This document shows positions 24,541 to 32,656 of a stretch of DNA of 64,000 nt, in pieces. The DNA lies in IMG/VR virus record IMGVR_UViG_3300032315_000675, positions 1 through 64,000 of that record; one strand, written 5' to 3'. The notes below the pieces were generated by a model. The model was not told where the DNA came from, did no database searches, and worked only from the letters and a program-made list of their open reading frames with translations. Numbering within the stretch: the first letter of the stretch is position 1; every line of letters starts with the position of its first letter. The stretch comes from a virus. The translations under genes were made by a program, and so were the position numbers.

Positions 24541-25374
24541 ATGAACTACGAATTGACTAAAGAAGCAATGACAGCCACGTTGCGTAACCTTCTGCATGAT
24601 CCTGTTAGGTCAGTTGAGATTCACGGACATCGTATTATGATCGCTGCTCCGGAACTCAGTGATGTCTTTCGTGACCACCTGAAAGAGCGGGAAGCTATGT
24701 TGCGACGGGAACTCAAGAACATCGAACATGTTCGAGATGGCTTCGAATCCGGTTCGCGGGCTATCGTTTCGGCTAGGCTTAAGAAAAACACGCAAGAACT
24801 TAAAGGAACTGGCATGAACTATGAATTGACAGATGAAACTATCGAACATGGTGGTCGGACGCTGTATCGCATTCGTGCGCTTATAGATATGCCGTATCAT
24901 CGCGTTAAGGCGGGTGAGCTTGGCGGGTTTGTCGAGAATATCGAGAACCTTCAAGAGAATGCTTGGGTCTTTGACGATGCTCAGGTCTTTGACGATGCTG
25001 CGATCTCTGGCAATGCTCGGGTCTCTAGTTTTGCCAAGGTCTATGGCGATGCTAAGGTATTTGGCGATGCTAGGATCTTTGGCAATGCTTTGGTCTATGG
25101 TAATGCTATTGTCTATGGCGATGCTCAGGTCCGTAGTAATGCTATGGTCTTTGACAATGCTATGGTCTTTGACAATGCTAAGGTCTATGACAACGCTCTG
25201 GTTTTTGGTGATGCTTGGGTCTCCGGTGATGCTAAGGTCTCTGATAATGCCAGAGTCTATGGCAATGCTGAGGTCTCTGATAATGCTAGAGTCTATGGCA
25301 ATGCTGAGGTCTATGGCAAGGCTTTGGTCTGTGGCACTGATGAGGTTTCTAGCGATGCTAAGGTCTCAAAATAA
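24541..25374 (+). CDS. Hexapeptide-repeat beta-helix protein with internal start
   Basis: 277 residues. Residues 1-91 are helical (MNYELTKEAMTATLRN). At residue 92 a second MNYELTDE begins, preceded by its own AAAGGA (ATG 24814), followed by LYRIRALIDMPYHRVKAGELGGFV and then about 20 tandem six-residue repeats of the form [VY]-x-G-N-A-x (left-handed beta-helix). The family is common in phages and prophages, often labelled transferase-hexapeptide or polymer-forming; no transferase His is visible. The two MNYELT starts suggest an in-frame fusion or partial duplication, and two protein forms may be made. Confidence 0.7.
   Translation: MNYELTKEAMTATLRNLLHDPVRSVEIHGHRIMIAAPELSDVFRDHLKEREAMLRRELKNIEHVRDGFESGSRAIVSARLKKNTQELKGTGMNYELTDETIEHGGRTLYRIRALIDMPYHRVKAGELGGFVENIENLQENAWVFDDAQVFDDAAISGNARVSSFAKVYGDAKVFGDARIFGNALVYGNAIVYGDAQVRSNAMVFDNAMVFDNAKVYDNALVFGDAWVSGDAKVSDNARVYGNAEVSDNARVYGNAEVYGKALVCGTDEVSSDAKVSK
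24960..25372 (+). repeat. Degenerate 18-bp tandem repeats encoding hexapeptides
   Basis: The coding sequence is built of about 20 variants of GTCTATGGCAATGCTGAG-like 18-mers. The regularity also keeps other frames open and is a natural site for slippage or recombination. Confidence 0.8.
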
Positions 25375-25377
25375 CAC

Positions 25378-25405
25378 TTGACATTAATTAGAGTCCTGTT
25401 ATTAT
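25378..25405 (+). promoter_or_regulatory. sigma70 early promoter, first of a tandem pair
   Basis: TTGACA, 16-bp spacer, TATTAT (an overlapping TATGAT at 25403 is an alternative), 3 nt after the stop of the hexapeptide gene. Confidence 0.6.
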
Positions 25406-25428
25406 GATAATAGGAAGTGAGAAAGAAC

Positions 25429-25456
25429 TTGACTTCTTCTTAAAATCTGTTATATT
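25429..25456 (+). promoter_or_regulatory. sigma70 early promoter, second of a tandem pair
   Basis: TTGACT, 16-bp spacer, TATATT, 42 bp before the ATG at 25498. Confidence 0.65.
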
Positions 25457-25497
25457 GTTTACACACTACATCGACAACACAAACAAGGACTAATGCA

Positions 25498-25698
25498 ATG
25501 AAACTAACTTTCAAGTGGGATGAGGACATGGGTGAGGCATTTCCGATCAAAAAGGATGTCACAGCCATCATGCAGGAACATCCATTGACTCTGGTTGACT
25601 TCCTCAATGATGTCATTGGTGAAGCCGAGGCCCTGCGCGAACATGCCATGCAGGGATTTAAAGACTGGTGTGAAGAGACTGCTCAGTCGGCAGAATAA
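25498..25698 (+). CDS. Small acidic early protein, unknown
   Basis: 66 residues: MKLTFKWDEDMGEAFPIKKD followed by a helical LVDFLNDVIGEAEALREHAM. AAGGAC-type RBS. Its own tandem promoters upstream and another promoter straight after the stop. Confidence 0.55.
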   Translation: MKLTFKWDEDMGEAFPIKKDVTAIMQEHPLTLVDFLNDVIGEAEALREHAMQGFKDWCEETAQSAE

Positions 25699-25701
25699 TT
25701 G

Positions 25702-25730
25702 TTGACACGCTGGCCCTGCTAGCGTATACA
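25702..25730 (+). promoter_or_regulatory. sigma70 early promoter
   Basis: TTGACA, 17-bp spacer, TATACA, 20 bp before the ATG at 25751. Confidence 0.7.
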
Positions 25731-25750
25731 CTCAAACAAAGGAAATTTTT

Positions 25751-25876
25751 ATGTTTACTTACGTGATTGTCGCTTTCATTCTTGGAATGGTTGTGATGGA
25801 CTTTATGTGGGCCTACAAGATGGGCATTCCCCAGGCCATGTGGCGTCGTTGGAAAAATCGCAAAACCCGCATTTAA
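25751..25876 (+). CDS. 41-residue single-span membrane protein
   Basis: Starts MFTYVIVAFILGMVVMDFMW (membrane segment) and ends in a basic tail (WRRWKNRKTRI). AAAGGAAAT RBS and a dedicated promoter support it despite its size. The positive-inside rule predicts N-out/C-in. Unknown function; early inner-membrane peptides of this type often alter host envelope functions. Confidence 0.65.
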   Translation: MFTYVIVAFILGMVVMDFMWAYKMGIPQAMWRRWKNRKTRI

Positions 25877-25879
25877 GGG

Positions 25880-25908
25880 TTGACTTCTTCACAAAGAATC
25901 TATACATT
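25880..25908 (+). promoter_or_regulatory. sigma70 early promoter
   Basis: TTGACT, 17-bp spacer, TACATT. The transcript would start AGATCATAGATTGAAG, the same initial region as copy A at 24081. Confidence 0.7.
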
Positions 25909-25940
25909 AAGATCATAGATTGAAGCAACGGAAGCGTCAC

Positions 25941-26600
25941 ATGTCTCGTTATAAAGCTCCCAAGATTTCTTATTCGACCGACGAAGTGTTTGCTGCTGCT
26001 TGTGCTGCACAGCGCATCAACGGTGAATATATCAAGGAAGACAAGCATCTTTACGATACTGACGGGTATGTCCTTTCGGTCGAGAAGGTCGCTAACAAAA
26101 AGCTGACTTCTCAGTTTCTTCGCGGTGATTTTGAAATCAGCGATGATGATCGTGAACAGGGGCAAGAGGTACGGCAGTACTGCAACTCTCTGACGTTCAA
26201 GATCCTGCAAGGAAAGACTCTGAGTGAGTTTGAGCAGACCATGCTCAAGATTGCTGACAAAGAGATTGTTGACAGCTTCTATGATATTGCTGTTGTTTCG
26301 TCTCTCCCTGCTTCGTATGAGCGTTCTAAGGTTCGGCGCGAGCAGAGCAATCGTCTCCTCGATCATCAGGGTTGTCTGAATCAAGCAGCAGGTACCGTGG
26401 TTGATCTTGAAATCGAAGTCGTGCGCTGCAACTATAGCAACAACTGGAACACTTATTATGTTACTGCTATTGTTGAAAATGCTGTAGTGTTTTTTGCGTT
26501 TCGTGATCAGATTGAACTTGGTTCTAAAATCCGTGTCAAGGGTAAGGTTAAATCCCACAAAGAAGATCGTACTCAACTTAGCCACGTGAAAGTTGTGTAA
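25941..26600 (+). CDS. Early protein with C-terminal OB-fold-like domain
   Basis: 219 residues. The N-terminal two-thirds is helical and charged (TSQFLRGDFEISDDDREQGQ). The C-terminal 75 residues (GTVVDLEIEVVRCNYSNNWN, then VVFFAFRDQIELGSKIRVKG, TQLSHVKVV) follow the five-strand OB-fold pattern of nucleic-acid-binding domains. Similar architecture occurs in phage early proteins of unknown role. The start at ATG 25941 is preceded by GGAAG. A large RNA hairpin lies in its 3' untranslated region. Confidence 0.6.
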   Translation: MSRYKAPKISYSTDEVFAAACAAQRINGEYIKEDKHLYDTDGYVLSVEKVANKKLTSQFLRGDFEISDDDREQGQEVRQYCNSLTFKILQGKTLSEFEQTMLKIADKEIVDSFYDIAVVSSLPASYERSKVRREQSNRLLDHQGCLNQAAGTVVDLEIEVVRCNYSNNWNTYYVTAIVENAVVFFAFRDQIELGSKIRVKGKVKSHKEDRTQLSHVKVV

Positions 26601-26607
26601 GAGTTAC

Positions 26608-26700
26608 AGGAAGCGGACAAGTCCCGAATGGCAGGTCGTATATTGGGTCTCCCTTAAGTGGGTTGTAAATTCCCTCAGTGTGCTGGCTTGTCCGCTTCTT
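26608..26700 (+). ncRNA. Structured RNA candidate (long closed stem)
   Basis: GAAGCGGACAAG (26610-26621) pairs perfectly with CTTGTCCGCTTC (26687-26698), extendable to about 14 bp, enclosing a 65-nt G/C-run-containing interior. The following T-rich tract (GTATTTTCTTTT) is weak. It could be a large terminator, an mRNA-processing element or a small RNA. A tRNA fold was tried and does not fit. Confidence 0.4.
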
Positions 26701-26723
26701 GTATTTTCTTTTAGGGTTTATGT

Positions 26724-27098
26724 ATGACGGATTGGACGATACCAATTCAAAGTGTAGGGCGCTCTTGCCGTCCGAGTATGGAAGTCAAAATGCTTACCGC
26801 AGGAAAAGGCAAGTCTGTTTTTGTGGATATAGAATCCGATGCTTGGATCCCGATGGTATCGCGACTCCAATCTGTACTGAGCCCTCACTATGCTGAATAT
26901 TTTGACTATGATACCGGTGAGACATACTGGAAGAAGTTCACTGGGATGCCTAAAATAGCAGACTTATATAGAGCAAACAATGTCATTCGCAAGAACGAAG
27001 ACGGTTCATATGAATATGTTAAGAATCGTCAAACTGGCGAGGAGCGGCCGCTGACCGAACAAGAAGTTATTTGGCTTATTTTGAAAGCAGGAGCATAA
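26724..27098 (+). CDS. Hypothetical protein
   Basis: 124 residues: MTDWTIPIQSVGRSCRPSME, then GKGKSVFVDIESDAWIPMV and an acidic C-terminal half (EERPLTEQEVIWLILKAGA). No recognised domain. It sits after the structured RNA and is followed 1 nt later by the next gene. Confidence 0.5.
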   Translation: MTDWTIPIQSVGRSCRPSMEVKMLTAGKGKSVFVDIESDAWIPMVSRLQSVLSPHYAEYFDYDTGETYWKKFTGMPKIADLYRANNVIRKNEDGSYEYVKNRQTGEERPLTEQEVIWLILKAGA

Positions 27099-27099
27099 A

Positions 27100-27438
27100 A
27101 TGCAAATCGCAATCGCAGACACTACCGGCAATGTTTCGCTTTGGTGCGAAGTCATCGGCATCAACAAAGATGGCTCCATCAATTTTAGTGTTATCAACGG
27201 TGCTTGGGATGGCAAGTATCACAATAATACAGTGTATGTAGAATATACTAAGGCAACCTATCCTGGCTTCCTTGTCTGGGTTGGTCAAGCTAAGTTCGGC
27301 GGTCAAGATTACAACGATGCTATTCCTTGGATTCAGGATCAGGTTGTTCATCCTGAATATGTGATGATCCAGCCTGATCAGTATGTTGGTCCTGTTAGAA
27401 AACCGCGGTGGGTAGACCAAGACGACATTCCTTTTTGA
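27100..27438 (+). CDS. Small beta-rich protein with SSB-like C-terminal tip
   Basis: 112 residues. The N-terminal half is beta-rich (GNVSLWCEVIGINKDGSINF). The extreme C-terminus is WVDQDDIPF, matching the D-D-D-I-P-F tip of bacterial SSB that docks host repair and replication proteins. No SSB OB-fold is evident. It may bind or decoy host SSB-interacting proteins, which is inference. AGGAG-type RBS. Confidence 0.6.
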   Translation: MQIAIADTTGNVSLWCEVIGINKDGSINFSVINGAWDGKYHNNTVYVEYTKATYPGFLVWVGQAKFGGQDYNDAIPWIQDQVVHPEYVMIQPDQYVGPVRKPRWVDQDDIPF

Positions 27439-27457
27439 GCGATGTTGAAAGCATAAG

Positions 27458-27688
27458 ATGGCAAACCCTGTTCCCGAACACAAAGACAAGTTAGGTAGAC
27501 TGCTCTCAGTAGGGGAGTACGTTGCCTACTCTGATAGCAATCAACTCCGTCTTGGAACTATCATAAAATTAAATCCAAAGATGTTAAAGATTAAGCCTCT
27601 AGGTAGCGCATGGGATATTAATAAATATCCTGATGACACCCTTAAGGTTGAAGGTCCTGACCTTACTTGGTATCTGCTGAAAAAGTAA
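27458..27688 (+). CDS. Small conserved phage protein, KOW/SH3-like
   Basis: 76 residues: DKLGRLLSVGEYVAYSDSNQ, LRLGTIIKLNPKMLKIKPLG, a short beta-barrel pattern like small SH3/KOW proteins in T4-like phages. Function unknown. Promoter of the ligase gene follows. Confidence 0.55.
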   Translation: MANPVPEHKDKLGRLLSVGEYVAYSDSNQLRLGTIIKLNPKMLKIKPLGSAWDINKYPDDTLKVEGPDLTWYLLKK

Positions 27689-27691
27689 GGC

Positions 27692-27720
27692 TTGACTTTT
27701 GTTTGTCTTCGCTGTATAGT
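27692..27720 (+). promoter_or_regulatory. sigma70 promoter for DNA ligase
   Basis: TTGACT, 17-bp spacer, TATAGT, 24 bp before the ATG at 27745, with AAAGGAAA RBS between. Confidence 0.75.
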
Positions 27721-27744
27721 CGCTATATAAACTAAAGGAAACAC

Positions 27745-29118
27745 ATGTCTGCATCTTGGATTCAAAAGCTGACTGAAAGCGATTCTCGCCTTCATAAAGA
27801 AGATGTCATTCTTCAAGCATTGACTGCCGCAAAGCTAGGCAATGACATCTCTTCGCGGTTTCTGCGAGGACTAAACGTATGCTATGATCCATACATCACG
27901 TTCGGTGTAAAGAAGATTCCCGACACAGTAGGTATCACTGGTGCAGAAAATCCAGTAGATGATTTCTACCAGCTTCTAGAAGACCTATTTGCTCGGCGCG
28001 TGACCGGGCATGATGCGCGTGATGCTATTCAGGGGCTTGCTGAACGGTTTGACAGTGATGAGTGGAATTACTTCTACGCTCCTATCCTTCGTCGGGATAT
28101 GCGTTGCGGCATCAGCGCGACCACAATCAACAAGATTGTTAAGAAAACGGTTTACGAAATTCCGATATTCAGTTGCCAGCTTGCTTCGAACAGCGAAGGC
28201 AGGCCTGAAATGCGCGGCACAAAGCGGCTTGAACCGAAACTAGACGGTGTGCGTGTTATTATGATTGTTCAGCCTAATTGGTCAATCGACGACCGTTCGA
28301 TCAGTTCGGTTATTTGCTACAGCCGTAACGGCAAGTTGTTTGACAACTTCTCGCACATTGAAGACCAAATCTGCAACAACGTTAAAGAGCTTATCGCTGC
28401 TGCTGATAAAGTGGATGACATGCAGAGCGGCATTCTTAAGCAAGGATTTGTCCTTGACGGCGAAGTCGTCGGCAACACTTTCCAAGAACTGATGCGTCAG
28501 GCTCGTCGTAAAGAAAATGTCGATGCTGCTGACAGCGTGTTCCACGTATTTGATGTTCTCCCGCTTGCTGACTTCCAACGCGGTCATTGGAATGCACCGT
28601 TGAGCAAGCGTATCGCTTTGCTTGAAGCTATGCAGCCTGCCTTTGATAAGATGCCCAACGCTGAACTTCTTCTTCATCTTCAAGTTGACCTTGATACAAA
28701 CGAAGGTAAGAACCAGACTGAACGTTACGCCAATGAAATGGTGAATGCAGGATTTGAAGGCATCATGATCAAGAATCTTGACGCACCTTATCTCTGTAAG
28801 CGTAGCACTGATTGGATGAAGTGGAAGCCTACTATCACAGTCGACCTTGAAGTGATCGGTCTTGAAGAAGGTACTGGTCGCAATAAGGGTCGGCTTGGCG
28901 CATTGGTCTGCAATGGTGTTGATGATGGTAAGGAGATCACTGTCAACGCTGGCAGTGGATTCAGTGACGCAGAGCGAGACAGTCTATGGGAAGATCGTAA
29001 TCTGATTGTTGGTCGCACTGTCGAGATTCTTGCTGATGCTGTTACGCAGAATCAAGATGGTACATATTCACTGCGCTTCCCGCGCTTTGTTCGATTCCGT
29101 GATGATAAAGGAGAATGA
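27745..29118 (+). CDS. 30: ATP-dependent DNA ligase (T4 gp30-like)
   Basis: 457 residues, near T4 gp30 length. EPKLDGVR (about 164-171) is motif I with the adenylated Lys; FVLDGEVV is motif III-like; AGFEGIMIKNLDAPY is motif IV; DWMKWKP is motif V; a C-terminal OB domain ends RFPRFVRFRDDKG. The N-terminal helical DNA-binding domain is of gp30 type. It seals nicks in replication and repair. It is translationally coupled to the next membrane protein (ATGA). Confidence 0.95.
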   Translation: MSASWIQKLTESDSRLHKEDVILQALTAAKLGNDISSRFLRGLNVCYDPYITFGVKKIPDTVGITGAENPVDDFYQLLEDLFARRVTGHDARDAIQGLAERFDSDEWNYFYAPILRRDMRCGISATTINKIVKKTVYEIPIFSCQLASNSEGRPEMRGTKRLEPKLDGVRVIMIVQPNWSIDDRSISSVICYSRNGKLFDNFSHIEDQICNNVKELIAAADKVDDMQSGILKQGFVLDGEVVGNTFQELMRQARRKENVDAADSVFHVFDVLPLADFQRGHWNAPLSKRIALLEAMQPAFDKMPNAELLLHLQVDLDTNEGKNQTERYANEMVNAGFEGIMIKNLDAPYLCKRSTDWMKWKPTITVDLEVIGLEEGTGRNKGRLGALVCNGVDDGKEITVNAGSGFSDAERDSLWEDRNLIVGRTVEILADAVTQNQDGTYSLRFPRFVRFRDDKGE

Positions 29119-29339
29119 TAATGAACATTAAAGAAAAATACAACACGTTGAGTGCCAAGACTAGAGCAGCTATCAAGACGGCTGCTATCATGACCTTTGC
29201 ATTTGTAGTGCCGACTGCATTTGTTGCTATCCCGCAGATTATGCTTCCTGTTGCTGCGTTTGCTCTACTTGCAGGAGCTACATGGGCTATATACAATCTC
29301 GTGTTAAGCGACATCAAATACAACGATCGGCATAAATGA
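29115..29339 (+). CDS. Small membrane protein, two spans
   Basis: 74 residues: a basic amphipathic start (MNIKEKYNTLSAKTRAAIKT) then two hydrophobic segments (IMTFAFVVPTAFVAIPQI and LPVAAFALLAGATWAIYNLV). ATG 29115 overlaps the ligase stop; ATG 29121 has a better spacing to GGAG. Function unknown. Confidence 0.55.
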   Translation: MIMNIKEKYNTLSAKTRAAIKTAAIMTFAFVVPTAFVAIPQIMLPVAAFALLAGATWAIYNLVLSDIKYNDRHK

Positions 29340-29340
29340 A

Positions 29341-29520
29341 ATGGGCAGGATTGTAGTTGTAGTTGAAGAGGAACCTCAACGGTGCGAATGCTGCGGTATT
29401 ATTGCCGAAACCCGCCCGTATGGGTTGAATCATGAAGAAATCTGCTTTGATTGTGCTATGAAGGACGAGTCGCTTACAGAAATCCGAGCTAAAGAGTTTT
29501 TATTCGGAGCGGAAGAATGA
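29341..29520 (+). CDS. 59-residue zinc-ribbon protein
   Basis: RCECCGII and ICFDCAM give a C-x2-C ... C-x2-C site spaced about 20 residues, with an acidic remainder. ATG lies 1 nt after the previous stop and its own stop overlaps the next ATG (AATGATA). Function unknown. Confidence 0.6.
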   Translation: MGRIVVVVEEEPQRCECCGIIAETRPYGLNHEEICFDCAMKDESLTEIRAKEFLFGAEE

Positions 29521-29735
29521 TATATTTAACCGTAGCTTTTAGTTTGTTGGTAGTATATGCATATTTTGCTACTTACATTGATAAACTTTTTGGGATTTAT
29601 GGTCTTGGTTGGACCTTCACTATGGGTATTGTTGCATGTTTGGTTTGGCCATTGTTTCTCGGACTTTCTATTCTCATTGTACCGTTGGTGCTAGTCATGC
29701 GTTTAGGCGCAAAGCATAGAGGAGATAAAATCTAA
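29517..29735 (+). CDS. Small membrane protein, two spans
   Basis: 72 residues: segments LTVAFSLLVVYAYFATYI and TMGIVACLVWPLFLGLSILI, basic C-terminus (RLGAKHRGDK). Coupled by overlap to both neighbours. Function unknown. Confidence 0.55.
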   Translation: MIYLTVAFSLLVVYAYFATYIDKLFGIYGLGWTFTMGIVACLVWPLFLGLSILIVPLVLVMRLGAKHRGDKI

Positions 29736-29980
29736 TGATAGAAGACGATGAGGATATGGAGAAGGTAACAGCCGAATGGTCTGCGAAGCTATTAGGGCTT
29801 CACCATACGTTTGAAGATGGTGATAGTATTGAAGTCACTCAAGTAAGACGTAGAGATACTGGTCCTTGGGTCACCTTTAATGTCAGGCAAGGTCCGGGTA
29901 TCCCGAGAAAGTTGCTTATGGGTATAGACGAGTTTCTCGGGACATATGGCCACTTGTTCATCAAAGAAGAAAATAGTTAA
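29735..29980 (+). CDS. Small acidic protein, unknown
   Basis: 81 residues with a very acidic start (MIEDDEDMEKV) and a beta-rich centre (GDSIEVTQVRRRDTGPWVTF). No recognised family; last gene of the ligase operon. Confidence 0.5.
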   Translation: MIEDDEDMEKVTAEWSAKLLGLHHTFEDGDSIEVTQVRRRDTGPWVTFNVRQGPGIPRKLLMGIDEFLGTYGHLFIKEENS

Positions 29981-30002
29981 CTTTATCCTCAGGGGATAGT
30001 AG

Positions 30003-30010
30003 TATAAATA
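30003..30010 (+). promoter_or_regulatory. Late promoter TATAAATA
   Basis: Perfect TATAAATA ending 4 nt before the ATG at 30015. The predicted start site is within 1 nt of the ATG, so the mRNA would be essentially leaderless. Confidence 0.65.
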
Positions 30011-30014
30011 AAGC

Positions 30015-31421
30015 ATGACTTTAAATAAAAAAATATTCAGTTTTGCAACTATCACCTTACTAGTTGCTCTTTCATTGAGTGCCGTTGCGGCTTGGTACTC
30101 TATTCAGGGATTGATGGCTATCTTCGCTGCTGCGCTCATCCCTATCATGATCATGGGAGGCTCCCTAGAACTAGCTAAGATAGTCACAACTGTTTGGTTA
30201 CATAGATATTGGGATAGGTGCGGTTGGGTGATGAAGCTCTACCTTATTCCTGCAGTCGTCGCTCTTGCATTGTTGACTAGCATGGGTATCTTTGGCTTCT
30301 TGTCAAAAGCACACAGTGACCAGAACTTAATAAGCGGAGATGCAGCAGCTAGGGTTGAACTGGTTGATGAAAGGATTCGGATTTCTCAGGAAAACATTGC
30401 CATGAACCAAAGGGCGATTGAGCAAATGAACAGCCAGGTTGACCAGTTACTAGGTAGAACAGATGACGACAGAGGGGCTAATCGTGCAATTCAGGTCCGC
30501 AGGCAACAAGCAACAGAGCGCAATCGACTACTCCAAGAGATAGCAGCCGAACAAGCCGAAATCGCACAGCTTAACGAAGAGGTTGCACCTATTCGTGCAG
30601 AGATACGCAAGATTGAAGCAGAAGTAGGTCCTATCAAATATATTGCTGCAATGATCTACGGGGATAACCCCGATACAAACCTGTTAGAACGTGCAGTACG
30701 ATGGATGATCGTTCTCATCGTTCTTGTCTTTGATCCTCTAGCTCTTATGCTCATGATAGCTGCACAGGGTAGTTACAAGTGGGATGAAGAGGACGCAAAG
30801 AAAGAAAAAAACAAGACTGACAGTAAGGATGAACCCGATGTTAAGCCAGCTAGTGTTGAGGAAATTAAAGATTATGTCTCAGATACAAGAGTATTACAAG
30901 ACGATGTTGCTCAAGTCGATGACACGGTGGGAGAACCACTACCTGAAGAACCTATTCCCGATGCCGATGAGTCGGAACCGAGTGGGGCAGAGCCTGCAGA
31001 AAGAGTAGAAATCCAAACTGAGGGCGTAACGCTTCATGAAATACAGGAAGGCTATTACGACGTTGAGGGGAAATCTATGAGTAAGGCTGCGCTATTAGGA
31101 ATGCGCCCTGAATTGTTTTCTGCTAAACCTGATACTGAGCCAAGTAACACTAACTTTGGAACCGAGTTTCCTAAATTTGCGAAGAAGTCTGACATATTTG
31201 TTCGCGTGGATGTTCTTCCTAATAAAGTTTTTAAATTTGACGGTCACAAGTGGATTGAAATCAGTAAAGAAAATAGTGATTCGTACTTGTATGACGAAGC
31301 ATATGTTCGCCACCTCATAAGCAAGGTTGGGTCCGGTGAGTATGATGTTGACTTGCTTTCAGAAAACGAGAAGGCACAGATTGAAGAATATCTTCAACGA
31401 AATCAGTCCCAAGATAAGTAA
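30015..31421 (+). CDS. Membrane-anchored coiled-coil protein, conserved in marine T4-like phages
   Basis: 468 residues. Three or four membrane segments at the N-terminus (TITLLVALSLSAVAAWYSI, LMAIFAAALIPIMIMGG, IPAVVALALLTSMGIFGFL), then a long coiled coil (about 115-210, ISQENIAMNQRAIEQMNSQ), another membrane segment (MIVLIVLVFDPLALMLMIAA) and an acidic Pro/Glu-rich tail. Proteins of this shape recur beside head or neck genes in cyanophages, sometimes seen in virions. It has no obvious enzyme motif. Its late promoter supports a virion or lysis-time role. Confidence 0.65.
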   Translation: MTLNKKIFSFATITLLVALSLSAVAAWYSIQGLMAIFAAALIPIMIMGGSLELAKIVTTVWLHRYWDRCGWVMKLYLIPAVVALALLTSMGIFGFLSKAHSDQNLISGDAAARVELVDERIRISQENIAMNQRAIEQMNSQVDQLLGRTDDDRGANRAIQVRRQQATERNRLLQEIAAEQAEIAQLNEEVAPIRAEIRKIEAEVGPIKYIAAMIYGDNPDTNLLERAVRWMIVLIVLVFDPLALMLMIAAQGSYKWDEEDAKKEKNKTDSKDEPDVKPASVEEIKDYVSDTRVLQDDVAQVDDTVGEPLPEEPIPDADESEPSGAEPAERVEIQTEGVTLHEIQEGYYDVEGKSMSKAALLGMRPELFSAKPDTEPSNTNFGTEFPKFAKKSDIFVRVDVLPNKVFKFDGHKWIEISKENSDSYLYDEAYVRHLISKVGSGEYDVDLLSENEKAQIEEYLQRNQSQDK

Positions 31422-31426
31422 GACAC

Positions 31427-32620
31427 ATGACTGATAAGATACAAAACTGTTCTTTCTGCGGAAACCACAAAGACCAAGTAAAAAAATTAATAGTAAGTGA
31501 AGACGTTTCGATTTGCAGCAGTTGTATTTCGTTATGCACCCAGCTACTGGAAGAAGAGAACAGTGAGGGGAAAAAGGAAATAGAATCTAAAAACTTCGAC
31601 GCATATAGCATTAAAAAACATTTGGATCAGTTGGTCATTGGACAAAATGACGCCAAAGAGGTGTTAGCAGTTGCGATATCTAATCACTACAAGCGAATCA
31701 ATCACCCGCCCAAAAACCTTGAGATTCAGAAGGGTAACGTTTTATTGATTGGTCCAACTGGATCAGGAAAGACTTTACTCGCTAGGGCAGTTGCAAAGTA
31801 TCTTAATGTGCCGTTTGTGGTTGCAGATGCAACTAGCCTTACTGAAGCAGGTTATGTAGGCGAAGATGTAGAGAGTATGATTTCGATGCTGCTTGCTTTG
31901 GCAGACAATGATGTTAGCAAAGCAGAGCGCGGAATCGTGTTTATCGATGAAATTGATAAGATTGCCCGCAAGAGCGAAAGCACTAGCATTACTCGTGATG
32001 TGAGCGGCGAAGGTGTGCAGCAAGCACTTCTAAAGTTAGTAGAAGGTACCAAGTGCAGAGTGAGTGCTGCGGGAAAGCGTAAGCATCCGCAGGGAGAATC
32101 AATCGAAGTTGATACTAAGAACATTCTATTCATTGCAGGCGGAGCATTCGTTGGACTTGAGAATGTTATTAAGTCTAGGACTCAAGGAACCTCTATCGGC
32201 TTCGGAGCTGACGTAAAGTCCAAAAACGAAAAGCCTAACATCAATCAAGTCACCCCCGATGATCTAACTCGTTTCGGAATGATTCCAGAATTCATCGGTA
32301 GGTTCACCACTACAATCACGCTACAAGAATTGACCCTACCACAACTGATAGAAGTCTTAACTGATATCAAGAACAGCTTTATTAAGCAGTATGCCTATCT
32401 GTTTTCGATTGATGATATCAATCTCTCGTTCACCGATCAGGCTATCGAAAAAATTGCACAGAACTGCATAGATTTAAAGACAGGTGCCCGCGGACTTCAT
32501 ACTGAGATTGAGCGTGTACTGATGCCGCACCTCTTCCACATCAATAAGTATAAAGAGAATAATCTAACTGATTTGATCATTGACGTAGAACATATCAATG
32601 AGCCTAAATCTATCTTTTAG
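31427..32620 (+). CDS. clpX: ClpX, AAA+ unfoldase of ClpXP
   Basis: 397 residues, complete. The zinc-binding domain uses Cys8, Cys11, Cys30 and Cys33. Walker A GPTGSGKT is at about 108-115, the pore loop [10 protein letters not shown] follows, and Walker B is GIVFIDEID at about 171. TSIGFGADV near 256 contains the IGF loop that docks into ClpP. A C-terminal small domain with sensor-2 ([11 protein letters not shown]) completes it. It should recognise and unfold substrates and feed ClpP (host or the phage ClpP at 36078). It lies 5 nt after the membrane-protein gene and is followed by sHSP, ClpS and ClpP. Confidence 0.95.
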   Translation: MTDKIQNCSFCGNHKDQVKKLIVSEDVSICSSCISLCTQLLEEENSEGKKEIESKNFDAYSIKKHLDQLVIGQNDAKEVLAVAISNHYKRINHPPKNLEIQKGNVLLIGPTGSGKTLLARAVAKYLNVPFVVADATSLTEAGYVGEDVESMISMLLALADNDVSKAERGIVFIDEIDKIARKSESTSITRDVSGEGVQQALLKLVEGTKCRVSAAGKRKHPQGESIEVDTKNILFIAGGAFVGLENVIKSRTQGTSIGFGADVKSKNEKPNINQVTPDDLTRFGMIPEFIGRFTTTITLQELTLPQLIEVLTDIKNSFIKQYAYLFSIDDINLSFTDQAIEKIAQNCIDLKTGARGLHTEIERVLMPHLFHINKYKENNLTDLIIDVEHINEPKSIF

Positions 32621-32656
32621 TCCCGAAATACTATATTTTTTTACGTAATAGTATAC

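Noticed and set aside
24960-25372. Regularly spaced repeats that could suggest a CRISPR array
   Set aside because: The repeats are contiguous, degenerate and coding; there are no unique spacers.
24914-25381. Long open frame overlapping the hexapeptide gene in another phase (Met/Leu/Ser-rich)
   Set aside because: It is a by-product of the 18-bp repeat, whose length is a multiple of three, so every frame lacks stops. The reading has no RBS and no recognisable fold.
26613-26697. tRNA-like outer stem (GCGGACA/TGTCCGC)
   Set aside because: No D arm, no anticodon arm and no T-loop consensus, and about 14 extra bases separate the best T-arm candidate from the acceptor strand.
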